Part shown: piece after piece, positions 1 to 8,670 of the stretch
How positions within the stretch are numbered: the stretch's first letter is position 1
Layout of the letters: every line of letters begins with the position of its first letter
Assembly: GCF_000499385.1 (NCBI RefSeq)
Contig: NW_013654553.1
Location: 1 to 12,500 of the forward strand
Length of the DNA: 12,500 nt
Reading direction: 5' to 3'
Source of the DNA: Eimeria necatrix
Lineage: Eukaryota; Apicomplexa; Conoidasida; Eucoccidiorida; Eimeriidae
Made by a program: the position numbers and the translations under genes
Notes under the pieces: model-generated
What the model was told of the DNA's origin: nothing
The model's database searches: none
What the model saw: only the letters and a program-made list of their open reading frames with translations

Positions 1-11
1 GGTGGAGGGTG

Positions 12-134
12 TTAAGTGGGGGGTGGGGGGGGGAGAGGAGGAAGCGCCGGGTGCTGCGGTGGCGGCGGTTGTGGCCAGCGAGCAGGCGGAGGAGGCGGTC
101 GACGCTGCTGCTGACGAAGCAGCAGCAGCTTCAA

Positions 135-168
<34 letters not shown>

Positions 169-338
169 CTCGCCGCCACAAGCAGCAGCAGCAGCAGGGT
201 CGCTGCCATCTCCTGCTGCTGCTGCTGCTTTTGTTTTGCGCTGGTGGTTCGCCCAAGACGCGGGAAGCAGCAACTCGCCGCCGCCGCCTCTGTTCCGCTT
301 GCTGCTGCGCGGAGAACCGCGCATATCCTCCAACACCC

Positions 339-387
<49 letters not shown>

Positions 388-637
388 ATGCAGCCCACGC
401 TGCGGGAATACGAGACGCCCGAGGTGGGAGGGATGCTGCTGCTGCTGCTGCTGCTGCTTTGAAGCAGGAACTCGGCCGCCGCCGCTGCTGCTGCTGCTGC
501 TGCTCCGGCTGCTGCTGCTCCCGCTGCTGCTGTCCCTGCTGCTGCTGCTCCTGTACGCTCGCACGCACGGCCTGCGTCGAGCAGCAGGCGCGCGGCTCCC
601 CGCAACAGCAGCTGGAACTCCTGCTGCTCCTGCTGCC

Positions 638-682
<45 letters not shown>

Positions 683-1025
683 CCGTTGGGGACCATTGAG
701 GCGCCCTCAGCAGCACAAGGCGAAGACTCCGCACCCGGCATAAACGCCCAGGGATGCCCGTCCATCTTCGTCTGCTGCAGCTGCTGCTGCAGCTGCTGCA
801 GCTGCTGCTGCTGCAGCTGCTGATGCAACTGCTGCTGATGTAGCTGCTGCTGCTGCTGCTCCAGCTGATGTCCAAGACGCCGCTCCAGCCGCAGCTGCGC
901 CTGCTGCTGCGGCTGCGGCTGCGGCTGCTGCTGCTGCTGCTGCTGCTGCTGCGGCTGGTGCTGGTGCTCCTGCGGCTGCACCTGCTGTACCTCAAATCCT
1001 TCCGAGATGTCTGCTGCTTCCCCCG

Positions 1026-1058
<33 letters not shown>

Positions 1059-1079
1059 TGCTGCAGTGCAGCACAGCAC
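12..1079 (-). CDS. Low-complexity open frame (Ser/Gln/Ala/Pro-rich), doubtful
   Basis: This minus-strand frame is open for about 355 codons and ends at a TAA near the window start. It opens at GTG; there is no convincing ATG, so it would have to be an internal or downstream part of a gene. The translation has Ser runs, a Gln run of about 14, Ala runs broken by Gly and Thr, another Gln run and a Pro-rich tail over the G-rich first 60 bases. Ala, Gln and Ser are the usual products of CAG runs in Eimeria proteins, which favours the minus strand. No domain, signal peptide or catalytic motif is visible. Overlapping open frames on the plus strand are almost as long. It may be an exon of a repeat-rich hypothetical protein or simply noncoding triplet DNA. 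Confidence 0.2.
340..387. repeat. Longest pure CTG run, 16 units
   Basis: An uninterrupted run of 16 CTG triplets, the longest pure triplet run seen in the window. Pure runs of this length are expected to vary in unit number between strains by slippage. Confidence 0.95.
773..860. repeat. CTGCAG/CAGCTG palindromic triplet cluster
   Basis: CTG triplets are regularly interrupted by CAG so that the palindromes CTGCAG and CAGCTG recur several times within about 60 bp, followed by a CTGATG-type variant. This differs from the plain CTG runs on either side because each switch between CTG and CAG creates a local inverted repeat. Confidence 0.75.
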
Positions 1080-1214
1080 GACCCAGCTGCCAAGGCGACG
1101 GCTGCTGCTGCAGCGCTAGCGGCGCCGCGCACTCACTTCCTGCTGCTGCTGCCGCTGCTGCTGCCGTCGCCGCTGCTGCTGTCGCTGCTGCTGCTGCCGC
1201 GGCTGCTGCGGCTG

Positions 1215-1330
1215 CTACTGGGCTCCCCATATTCCTACCCCACACATTCTGCTGCCGCTGCAGAGGATGCTCCTCCTCCCACTTGGGCAAAACCGGCAGC
1301 TGCCGCTGCTGCTGCTGCTGCTGCTGCAAA

Positions 1331-1363
<33 letters not shown>

Positions 1364-1591
1364 ACAGCGTCCAGTTCAAACGGGACCCAGGGGGCCCCGC
1401 AAAGAGGGGGGGGAAGGGGCCCCAAAAAAGTGTAGCTGCTGCTTGCTGCTGCTTGCTGCTGCTTCTGTGGGTCACTGGACCCACAGTAGGGAAGCAGCAG
1501 TTGCTGCTGCTGCTGCTGCTGCTGTGGCGGCAGCTGCTGCTGCGGCTGCGGCGCGGGCGACGCAAGCAGCGCAGACGGCGGCTGCTTCTGC

Positions 1592-1623
<32 letters not shown>

Positions 1624-1627
1624 TTGC

Positions 1628-1665
<38 letters not shown>

Positions 1666-1950
1666 CTGCTGGCTGAGAGGCAACACAGCCTCTTCTGCCC
1701 TGGGGGTCTTCTCTCTCTCAAGAGGCCCCTGCAGGAAGAAGGGCGGGGCCCCCTCATCGACGTCAGCAGCAGCAGCAGCTGCTGCTGCTGCTGCAGCAGA
1801 GGCCGCAGTTGCTGCTGCTGTAGCTGTGGCCCGCCCGGCCGCCGCTGCCGCTGCTGCTGCTGCTGCTGCTGCTGCTGCATCGCCGCTCCGGCAGCAGCAA
1901 AACGAGGAGGCTGCTGCTCGCAGCGTCTCCTCCGCAGCAGGCTGGACCGG

Positions 1951-1996
<46 letters not shown>

Positions 1997-2183
1997 GCTC
2001 TGCTGCTGCTGCGCAAGCAGTGGCCGCAAGACAGCGCAGGGACCCGCGGGTAGCAGCAAGGAGCAGCAGCACCGCAGCAGCAACCAGCAGCAGCAGGACC
2101 TCGCCAGCCCCAAGCCCAGCCCCTTCCTGCTGCTTCTGGCCGCCGCCCCACAGCTTGTGCTGTTCCCTCTTCTGCTGCAGCAC
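1215..2183 (-). CDS. Low-complexity open frame (Gln/Ala/Ser-rich), doubtful
   Basis: About 322 codons are open on the minus strand, starting from GTG rather than ATG. The product would begin with a short basic/Gln stretch, then a Leu/Ala/Val hydrophobic patch around residues 30-45, Ala runs, a Gln run of nine, and long Ser runs broken by Asn (AGC runs with AAC changes). The Ser-to-Asn interruptions arise from single-base changes in the triplet run. The plus strand carries a competing 387-codon Leu/Cys/Ala-rich frame from an ATG at 1267 to 2430. I prefer the minus frame only because Ala, Gln and Ser runs are typical of Eimeria proteins. No family is recognised and coding status is unproven. 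Confidence 0.18.
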
Positions 2184-2218
2184 AGCTGAGGGCGGACCGC
2201 AGCGACAGCAGCAGCCAG

Positions 2219-2251
<33 letters not shown>

Positions 2252-2317
2252 CGCTGCTGCTGCTGCTGCTGCGGCTGCTGCGCCGGCGCCTGCTCCAGAG
2301 CGCACAAAGGCCCCAAG

Positions 2318-3323
2318 TTGTCGCTGGGGGGCGCTGCTGTGGCCCCTGTCTTTGCTGTTGCTGCTGCTGCTTCTGCTGCTGCTGCTGCTGCTGCTGCAGT
2401 CACGGCCAGCCGCGCTGTGGCAGGCGCTGATCCTGCTGCTCCGCCGGATCCGTCTGCTGCTGCTGCCTCCGCTGCGGCTGCTTTTGCTGCTACCGTTCCT
2501 GCTGCTGCTGCTTCTGCTGCCGCTGCTCCTGCGGCCGCCGCTGCTGCGGCGGCTGCAGCAGCTGCGGCTGTAATACTGCCTTCACTGTATGCTGCAGCAG
2601 CAGCAGCTGCTGCTGCTGCTGCGCCTTCTTCAGTGTGCGTAGTCCTTGCTGCAGCTACTGCTGCCGGCGGTGCCGCTGCTGCTGCTGGGGGCGCTGCTGC
2701 TGCTCCTGCTGCTGCTGCTGCTGCAGTGCGCAGTCTCCCCGGAGCTGCCTGCTGCGTCTCCCCAGCTGCTGCTCCTGCTGCTGCGGCTGCAGGAAGCAGC
2801 AGCACATTCTCGCTCTGGGCCTCCGGCGCTGCTGCTGCTGCTGCTGCTGCTGGGGGCAGCAACGGAAGCCTCTCGCCCCGTCCCGTTGCTGCTGCTGCTG
2901 CAGCTCTTGCTGCTGCAACAGCAGCAGCAGGCAGCCCCACTGTTTTTGTGAATTGCCTGTTGCTGCTGGCAGACCCCAAACCCTTGACAGTCTCCGCTTG
3001 CCAGCGGCGGCAGTCTGCAGCAGCAGCAGCTGCTGCTGCTGCTGCAGCAGCTGCAGCAGCAGCTGCTGCTGCTGCTGGAGAGGACGGGTGCTTCCGCTTC
3101 TTCCGAATCCCGGGGGGCCCCCCGCTGCTGTCGAGTTGCTGCTGCAGCACGAGGAGGCCCCCAGCAGCAGGCCCCGCAGGGAACCCAGTAGCCATTGCTA
3201 AGTGCAGCAGCAGCAGCTGCTGCTGCTGCTGCAGCCGGTGCTGCAGCGGCAGGTGCTGCAGCAGCTGCTGCTGCGACTCACGGGAAGGTAGAAAGGATTC
3301 CCAGGCCCTGCGGGCCCTCCCCT

Positions 3324-3356
<33 letters not shown>

Positions 3357-3400
3357 AACCATTCAACATAAACTGCAGCAAAATAGCATTACCCAATTAG
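2318..3400 (+). CDS. Ala-rich open frame, possible exon
   Basis: About 360 codons are open on the plus strand. The first in-frame near-cognate codon is TTG at 2318 and the frame contains no ATG, so a real gene would need an upstream exon. From about 2350 to 3080 every CTG run is read in the same register, as GCT alanine. Interruptions mostly give Ser, Thr, Gly, Val or Pro, and non-repeat spacers between the runs keep the frame. After about 3130 the register changes to Cys and Ser runs, and the frame ends in an unrepetitive tail at 3350-3400, just before AT-rich sequence. Holding one register through more than 20 runs is modest evidence of coding. No domain is recognised. A real exon may stop before the Cys-rich part. 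Confidence 0.35.
3010..3080. repeat. Alternating CAG and CTG runs forming palindromes
   Basis: On one strand the sequence runs CAG, then CTG, then CAG, then CTG within about 60 bp. Each CAG-to-CTG junction is a perfect inverted repeat able to form a hairpin or cruciform, unlike the mismatched hairpins of a pure CAG run. A similar arrangement occurs at 3661-3735 and 5543-5585. Confidence 0.85.
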
Positions 3401-3485
3401 TCCAGCTTTAAAAAAATCACAAGACCAGAAAGGCATGCAATGTCTCAGGGCCTCCGCTCAAGATTGACAGGCTCCAACTTGACTC

Positions 3486-3541
3486 AGGGTTTAGGGTTTA
3501 GGGTTTAGGGTTTAGGGTTTAGGGTTTAGGGTTTAGGGTTT
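3486..3541 (+). repeat. Interstitial telomere-like array (AGGGTTT) x8
   Basis: Eight perfect head-to-tail copies of AGGGTTT fill 56 bp. The complement AAACCCT is the telomere-type heptamer known from Eimeria and other coccidia, and such arrays also occur inside Eimeria chromosomes. Unrelated sequence on both sides shows it is interstitial here. It lies at the boundary between the triplet-saturated block and more complex sequence. Confidence 0.95.
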
Positions 3542-3579
3542 CTCACACTGTGACGAACAGCTGTGGCGTGTCTGCGTCA

Positions 3580-3593
3580 GGTGAGCATACACC
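3580..3593. promoter_or_regulatory. Dispersed 14-bp palindromic motif, copy 1
   Basis: GGTGAGCATACACC; centre GCAT, two differences from the consensus GGTGTMYRKACACC. It is the first copy after the telomere-like array, 39 bp beyond it. Confidence 0.55.
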
Positions 3594-3855
3594 CGAAGCA
3601 GCAGCAAATGGGCGGCAGCCGAAGAAGATATGAGGGGAGTTAAAATGGACATAGAGGATGCTGCAGCAGCAGCTGCTGCATGTTGCTGCTGCTGCTGCTG
3701 CAGCAGCTGCTGCTGCTGCTGCTGCTGCCGCTGCTGCGGCTGTTGAAACGACACCAGCAGTTTTGGGTGCAGAGGCCGCAGGTGCGTTGCTGGAGAGCCG
3801 GCAGCAGCAGTTGCTGCAGCAGCAGTTGCTGCAGCAGCAGCAGCTCGAGACCGGC

Positions 3856-3887
<32 letters not shown>

Positions 3888-3980
3888 GGGCTCGGACGGC
3901 CAGTTGCCCGGCCCCCCTGTCTCGGAAGAATGAAAGAAATGGAAATGAATAAAAAGGAGACAGCTGGAGACAGGCCAGGA

Positions 3981-3994
3981 GGTGTAGAGACACC
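3981..3994. promoter_or_regulatory. Dispersed 14-bp palindromic motif, copy 2
   Basis: GGTGTAGAGACACC; both 5-bp arms are perfect, and the match extends one base further on each side (AGGTGT and ACACCT). It is the only copy whose central step is not CA, TG or CG. Confidence 0.7.
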
Positions 3995-4068
3995 TCAAAC
4001 CAAAGTGACCAGTGGTCAAGTCCGCCTGGGCGCACACGGGGCCGCGGGCCCCACCTGTGGGGTGTTCA

Positions 4069-4082
4069 GGTGTACAGACAGC
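4069..4082. promoter_or_regulatory. Dispersed 14-bp palindromic motif, copy 3
   Basis: GGTGTACAGACAGC; the left arm is perfect and the right arm reads ACAGC, the same variant as in copy 9. It lies 88 bp from copy 2, the closest pair in the window. Confidence 0.65.
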
Positions 4083-4150
4083 TGAAAATGCAGAAAAGAA
4101 AAAGCAAAGAATTAAAAACGCGGAGAGGATTGGGGGAGGGAGCCTCGGCA

Positions 4151-4215
4151 GCAGCAGCAGCAGCAGCAGCAGCGCCCCGAAGCGGCGAGCAGCAGGAGCA
4201 GCAGCAGCAGAGCTG
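4151..4215. repeat. CAG run cluster (plus strand)
   Basis: A CAG run of about eight units at 4149-4172 is followed by CAGGAGCAG-type units and a short CTG run at 4212-4220. The sense of the triplet is opposite to that of the 1-3360 block. Confidence 0.85.
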
Positions 4216-4584
4216 CTGCTGGAGCCGGTCTGCTGCTGTGGGAGGGGTTAGATTGCAGGAATTAAAACAGAAAACAAAAAACATTTATAGAAGCCAGAAA
4301 TAAAACAGCTTGTCTGCGAGGGAGCAGCAGGGGGAAGGGCGCGAAGGAGACGGCGAGAGGAAGAGAGAGCTGCTGCTGCTGCTGCTGCTGCTGTGCAGCA
4401 GCAGCAGCAGCGAGCGCGGCAGCAAAAATGCGCCCCAGAGACGCAGAAACGCCGCTCCAGCAGCAGCAACAAACTACGAAACTCCTTTTATTCCCAAACT
4501 GCTTGCTTTTGAGCAGCAATTAATTATAAATTGTGACGAACGGGCCCCAGCTGCTGCTGCTGCAGCAGAGCGCCTACGCCCCGA

Positions 4585-4598
4585 GGTGTATGTACACC
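4585..4598. promoter_or_regulatory. Dispersed 14-bp palindromic motif, copy 4
   Basis: GGTGTATGTACACC; perfect arms with centre ATGT. It is followed by CCAAC, as is copy 6. Confidence 0.75.
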
Positions 4599-4752
4599 CC
4601 AACCCTGCGTGCAGCGCGACGCCTGCCGCTCCCAGCTTCCGCCTTTTTCTCATTTACACATTTCCCAAACTTGAATTAAATGCAATTAAACTTCATTTCG
4701 AGTATTTAACCCAAGGCTGTAAGAGACGCGCCGCAACAGACGCTGCGACAAA

Positions 4753-4784
<32 letters not shown>

Positions 4785-4813
4785 AGCGGGAGCAGCAGAG
4801 ACTGAAACCCGCC

Positions 4814-4827
4814 ACCTGTATGTCCAC
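4814..4827. promoter_or_regulatory. Dispersed 14-bp palindromic motif, copy 5 (degenerate)
   Basis: CCTGTATGTCCACC; three arm positions differ from the consensus, but the spacing and the TG central step are kept. This is the weakest accepted copy. Confidence 0.4.
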
Positions 4828-5112
4828 CGACCCCCCCTCCCGCCTTCTCCTCTCAAAAATATATTTAATTTCATTTTATTTTATTTAATTCAACGAAATT
4901 GCAAACTAAAAGACTCCATTCCCGGCAGCCCCCGGAGCGCCGCGGGGCCATCGACAGCAGGACATGAGGCTCCTCTGGGGGCTGAAATGCACTTAAAACT
5001 TTTTTTTAATTCTTTTAAAAACAATATTTATTCTTTTTGAAACAAAAACTCTTTTAATTTTTTATTTCAACGCCAAAACTGCCGACTTGCCGCCTCGCCA
5101 CTCGCTCCCCGA

Positions 5113-5126
5113 GCTGTCCGTACACC
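5113..5126. promoter_or_regulatory. Dispersed 14-bp palindromic motif, copy 6
   Basis: GCTGTCCGTACACC; one arm difference. The left arm GCTGT is the mirror image of the ACAGC right arm in copies 3 and 9. Followed by CCAAC. Confidence 0.6.
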
Positions 5127-5200
5127 CCAACTCCAGCTCACTCCCTCTCCGACCAACTGAAGTCCTTTTCTTCACTTTTACCTTTTCTTCAAAACTCGGG

Positions 5201-5264
5201 GCAGCAGCTAGCTGCAGCAGCTAGCTGCTGCGTGCAGCAGCTAGCTGCAGCAGCTAGCTGCTGC
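5201..5264. repeat. Two identical 31-bp palindromes separated by 2 bp
   Basis: Positions 5201-5231 and 5234-5264 are identical 31-bp sequences. Each is a perfect inverted repeat with 15-bp arms around a single central A, and each contains two AGCTAGCT cores flanked by GCAGC/GCTGC. With the GT spacer the period is 33 bp. The whole 64-bp segment is close to self-complementary and could extrude as a cruciform. Confidence 0.9.
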
Positions 5265-5418
5265 CTCCCGCGGCGGCTGCTGCTGCTGCTGCTGCACCCC
5301 CAGCTAGCTAGCCCTAGCTACCCAGTTGGCCCTAGCTAGCTAGCCCCAGCTAGCCAAGTTTCAACCAGCTAGCCAAGCTAGGAACAGCTAGCCAGCTTGG
5401 CTAGCCACAGCTAGCTAG
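5208..5418. repeat. CTAG-rich cluster, 17 CTAG sites in 211 bp
   Basis: I count 17 CTAG tetranucleotides here, mostly as AGCTAGC or GCTAGCTAGC, against only a handful elsewhere in the window. The second half (5302-5418) is not a simple tandem array: it contains a direct repeat CCAGCTAGCCAAG (5346-5358, 5365-5377) and an inverted repeat GCTAGCCAAG/CTTGGCTAGC (5368-5377 and 5396-5405). No open frame or known element explains it. Confidence 0.85.
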
Positions 5419-5542
5419 CTTTCATTCCCGCTTAGCTTCGTGTCTCTGCGTCTGCTGCTGCGTCTGCCGACACTGCAGCAGCAGCTTCCAGCTCAACTTC
5501 CTCTGCTTCTTTGTTTACAACTAAACCAAATGCACTCTTTCC

Positions 5543-5623
5543 TGCTGCTGCTGCTGCTGCTGCTGCAGCTGCTGCTGCTGCAGCAACCGCCTGAGCTGAG
5601 CCAGCCTGTTGGCCGCAGCGACT

Positions 5624-5680
<57 letters not shown>

Positions 5681-5685
5681 AAGTA
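5543..5685. repeat. CTG/CAG palindrome and AGC/AAC repeat
   Basis: A CTG run joined to a CAG junction (5543-5585) is followed, after 40 bp of unique sequence, by a CAG run regularly interrupted by CAA or AAC (5626-5682). This would read as Ser/Asn or Gln/Ala runs on the plus strand. Coding status is unclear. Confidence 0.8.
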
Positions 5686-5849
5686 CACATGCACGTGTCT
5701 CAAACGCGTTCATTTGAATTTGAAAGGAAAAAAGACTTAATGGAAAAAAGAGGAAATATAAAAAAGAAAAAACAATTAATTGGTCTTCACGGCCCCACAG
5801 TTCGCCGGTCTTCGCCATTTTTTGTTTTTAATTGTTGTGAACTATATGT

Positions 5850-6110
5850 GAATATTATATATATGTGCATGCATTGCATATATGCACTGCAAGTTATAAA
5901 TAATATATATTATATATATTATACATTATATATCATATATATATTGTATATGATATATAATATATATTATACATTATATATTACATATTATATATATATT
6001 ATATATCATATATTATATATTCTATACTATATACTCTATATGTATATTGTATATATATATATGCTTTATTATATATTATATACTACAGATATATATATAT
6101 ATGCTTTGTG
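5850..6110. repeat. TA-rich microsatellite
   Basis: Almost pure A and T with imperfect TATATTAT, TATATCA and TATATACT repeats. It can fold back on itself in many registers. Frames through it give only Ile/Tyr runs and are not coding. Confidence 0.9.
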
Positions 6111-6434
6111 GACTTTATGAAAAGAATAAAACATGTGCATGGATATATATTCTTTTTTGTGTGCAGCCACCATAAATAGATATAATTAAATTGGAATTAA
6201 ACATAAAAGGAGCAAAAATAAATGAAAACATTCAACAATTATATTTACATTCTTATTAGTGGCAAATGGCCTGGAGTTGATCTCAGTGCGGCAAAGCCGT
6301 GCAACTCTGCAAAAATAGTCCAAAAATAAAAGAAAATATATTTATATTTTCCTTTTAATTGTTTAAATTGTGTAAATAAATATATAAAGATGAATTGGAC
6401 TCAACTTTGGAGTCCAGCGTTCCTCCGGCGCCCA

Positions 6435-6448
6435 GGTGTACATACACC
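6435..6448. promoter_or_regulatory. Dispersed 14-bp palindromic motif, copy 7
   Basis: GGTGTACATACACC; perfect arms, lying in an AT-rich block where a GC-rich island of this shape stands out. Followed by TCAAAAC, like copy 2. Confidence 0.75.
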
Positions 6449-7025
6449 TCAAAACAAGGCGCTTCACCCAAAACCTTTTGCAAATTCAAAACCCGCATTT
6501 CTGCAGATTTTGGCACTTTATTGTGCTTAATTAAATAAATAATTAATTAAATATTATTCAAATTATTAAAAGATGTATATATATTCATATATTGTGTGAA
6601 AAGACAAAAAACTCAGGCTTTTGGTTTCGTGAATGGGAGAGGCCATAATGATGCAAAATGAGGCAAATTTCGGATTTGTTTTAAATAAATAGATATTTTT
6701 ATTTATTTTTAAATTTATATTTGTCATTTTATTTGGAGCAGCGTAAGAAAGACAAAACGGGCATAGGCTCATATGATACAACAAGCATGCATGCAGAACT
6801 CCATTTACTTTCAAACACTTCTATAATTTTAATTCACTTTTAATTATTCTTCTTTTCGAAATCAGCTGTTTACAAGAAGGCCTTCAAGGGGGGAGAAACT
6901 GCAGCAAAAGAAGAAGTTTAAATGGAAAACTTTGAGTGCAAAAAAATCCAAAAAAAATAATTTTGCACTTTTTGAAGCTGCTGCTTTTTTCCAGTTTGCT
7001 GCTAAGGCCTTGCCTCAAGGCTTGC

Positions 7026-7039
7026 GGTGTACGTACACA
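7026..7039. promoter_or_regulatory. Dispersed 14-bp palindromic motif, copy 8
   Basis: GGTGTACGTACACA; the internal 12 bp are a perfect palindrome and only the last base deviates. It is in AT-rich sequence without a gene. Confidence 0.7.
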
Positions 7040-7221
7040 TAAATGGCCTTACATGGACAATTTAATTTTTAATTTTAAAAAAATTATTTTTCACCCAAAG
7101 GCTTTCTTTCTTCAGTTTTACCCCTGGGGCCAAAAGGCTTATTGACTGCAGCAGCAAAAAGAGCCACTTGGCCTCTCAGATCCAGAAATAAATAAATAGC
7201 AATAAATGAAGTGCTGAAAAC

Positions 7222-7310
7222 AAATAACAATAATAAGTATAAAACAATAATAATAATAATACTAATAATAGTAGTAATAATAAATAATAATAATAATAAA
7301 CAAATAAATG
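7222..7310. repeat. AAT trinucleotide repeat, imperfect
   Basis: AATAAT runs broken by AAC, ACT, AGT and AAAT changes over about 90 bp. Confidence 0.85.
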
Positions 7311-7407
7311 CCGAAGACAAACATCTGCAAACAAAACATAAACATGCATTTGCCTGCCCTTAGCCTTATTGCTCCTCTTGTGTGTTTTAAGAATCAACTT
7401 TTGCCAC

Positions 7408-7440
7408 TTTGCATGCAAATTTGTCGATTTGAATCGACAA
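7408..7440. repeat. Two adjacent palindromes
   Basis: TTTGCATGCAAA (7408-7419) is a perfect 12-bp palindrome. One base later, TTGTCGATT-TG-AATCGACAA (7421-7440) has perfect 9-bp arms. They directly precede the ATTTAT array. Confidence 0.8.
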
Positions 7441-7464
7441 AAACGGCTTTATATTTATAATTAC

Positions 7465-7566
7465 ATTTATATTTATATTTATATTTATATTTATATTTAT
7501 ATTTATATTTATATTTATATTTATATTTATATTTGCATTTATATTTATATTTATATTTATATTTAT
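7465..7566. repeat. ATTTAT hexamer tandem array
   Basis: About 17 head-to-tail copies of a 6-bp TTATAT/ATTTAT unit, with one TTTGCATTT interruption near 7533. Related but degenerate ATATTCA/CATTTATATT sequence continues to about 7820, which suggests an older, decayed extension of the same array. Confidence 0.9.
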
Positions 7567-7877
7567 TATTTATATTTATATCTACTATTTACATGTATAT
7601 TCATGTCTATTATATTTGCATTATATTTGCATTGCATTTATATTGTATTTATACTTGCACTCATATTCATGTCCATTACATTTATGTTACACTAATATTC
7701 ACATCTACATTTAAATTCAAATCTATTTTATTTATATTACACTTATATTCACATTTACATTAATATTCAAATCTACTTTATTTATATTACATTTACATTT
7801 ACTTTTACATTTATATTTAAAGACATTCACCAGTGCATAATGATTTGCTGGAACTCTTATTACATCTCCAGACATTT

Positions 7878-8096
7878 AAAGCATATTTCAAAAAACAAAA
7901 ATGCAAATTTAAACTCCACTAAAGTATATTTCAAAGAACAAAAATGCAGATTTAAACTCCGTTTAAAGTATATTTCAAAGAACAAAAATGCAGATTTAAA
8001 CTTCATTTAAAGCATATTTCAAAAACCAGAAATGCAAATTTAAATTCAATCTAGAGTATATTTCAAAAAACAAAAATGCAAATTAAAATCCAATTT
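7878..8096. repeat. 44-bp tandem repeat, five copies
   Basis: Five head-to-tail copies start at about 7878, 7921, 7965, 8009 and 8053; the first is 43 bp and the others 44 bp. Each contains AAAG-TATATTTCAAA, an AACAAAAATGCA core and a TTTAAACTCC end, with a few substitutions per copy. The period is not a multiple of three and all frames contain stops, so it is noncoding. Confidence 0.9.
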
Positions 8097-8178
8097 AAAG
8101 ATGCAAAACACGAAAAGACAAATACATGAAAAGTCCCAATTTCGCCTTTGATGCAAAACAGCGAAATTCCATACTTCG

Positions 8179-8192
8179 GGTGTACGTACAGC
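8179..8192. promoter_or_regulatory. Dispersed 14-bp palindromic motif, copy 9
   Basis: GGTGTACGTACAGC; one arm difference, followed by TCAAC. It lies about 75 bp before an ATG-led AT-rich open frame and 170 bp before a CAG block. Confidence 0.65.
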
Positions 8193-8253
8193 TCAACTAC
8201 ACAGGTCTTCAAGATGCAAATGAACAAATAAATCCATTTTTAAATTCCATTTA

Positions 8254-8637
8254 ATGGAAAATAGCATAAATATTTATAAAGATGTCTCTAAACCCCTTCC
8301 AAAAGCATTTATATATATACATTTATTTTCTTTAAATACCCGTTTATTTGACAGCAGCAGCAGCGCAGCAGAAGTAGCGACAGCGCAGCAGCAGCAGCAG
8401 CAGAGCAGCAGCAGCAGCGCAGCAGCAGCAGCGCAGCAGCAGCAGCGCAGCAGCAGGAGTACAGAAATAGACGGAAAGTCTGGGGGAAATGACAACTTCC
8501 ACTTGGCAGCTGCGCTCAGTGCACATGCAGCTGCAGCTGCAGCAGCGGCTGCAGCAGCAGTAGCAGCAGCAGCACGGTCAGGGGAAGACAACAACTGCCT
8601 TTTGGTAACTGCGTTGCGTGCTCATCCAGCTGCAGAA

Positions 8638-8670
<33 letters not shown>

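Larger units (their letters stand above)
1..3360. repeat. CTG/CAG trinucleotide-saturated block
   Basis: Almost the whole stretch consists of CTG runs on the plus strand (CAG on the minus strand), broken by short GC-rich spacers. The longest pure runs I can count are 16 units at 340-387, 14 units at 639-680, 14 units at 1952-1993 and 10 units at 138-167. Because the period is three and CTG in any register has no stop codon, long open frames appear in up to six frames. Open length alone is therefore weak evidence of coding here. Depending on register and strand, the runs would encode Leu, Ala or Cys (plus), or Gln, Ser or Ala (minus). Dense CAG repeats giving homopolymeric amino-acid runs are a known hallmark of Eimeria genes. 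From about 3010 onward, CAG and CTG runs alternate on the same strand and make palindromes. Confidence 0.95.
3402..4140. other. Mixed intergenic sequence, no gene supported
   Basis: Besides the telomere-like array, this stretch holds a compact CAG/CTG palindromic cluster (3661-3740), CAGCAGTTG-type repeats (3800-3845), a CTG run (3858-3888) and three copies of the 14-bp motif described separately. Open frames across the triplet runs are short, and I cannot separate them from chance. Confidence 0.6.
4300..5200. other. Intergenic stretch with short triplet runs, no gene supported
   Basis: Short CTG/CAG runs (4370-4410, 4549-4567, and ten CTG units at 4754-4783) are set in sequence that becomes AT-rich after 4850. 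It holds motif copies 4 to 6. An open frame of 192 codons from 4310 to 4888 crosses both AT-rich and triplet DNA with no domain, and I do not support it as a gene. Part of the 4980-5060 stretch is T- and A-homopolymer rich. Confidence 0.5.
6110..7160. other. AT-rich stretch without a gene
   Basis: AT-rich sequence with scattered TTAATTAA-type runs. I see no open frame of convincing composition and no RNA gene. It contains motif copies 7 and 8 and a TGCATGCA at 6788-6795. Confidence 0.6.

Noticed and set aside
9..743. 244-codon plus-strand Leu/Cys/Ala-rich frame
   Set aside because: Same reason: triplet runs read through in several frames with register shifts between runs.
1267..2430. 387-codon plus-strand open frame from an ATG
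   Set aside because: It consists mainly of Leu and Cys runs with changing register, overlaps a minus-strand Ala/Gln/Ser frame, and shows no domain. Openness is explained by the absence of stops in CTG repeats.
5850..6120. Open frame with a Tyr/Ile-rich tail through the TA microsatellite
   Set aside because: The composition is a direct product of TATATT repeats; it is not coding.
6158..6171. TGTGTGCAGCCACC as a 15th copy of the 14-bp motif
   Set aside because: Three differences from the consensus, including one in the core, so it is too weak to separate from chance.
7369..7763. Open frames of Tyr/Ile/Leu across the ATTTAT array
   Set aside because: A hexamer repeat without stops in two frames; no protein-like sequence.
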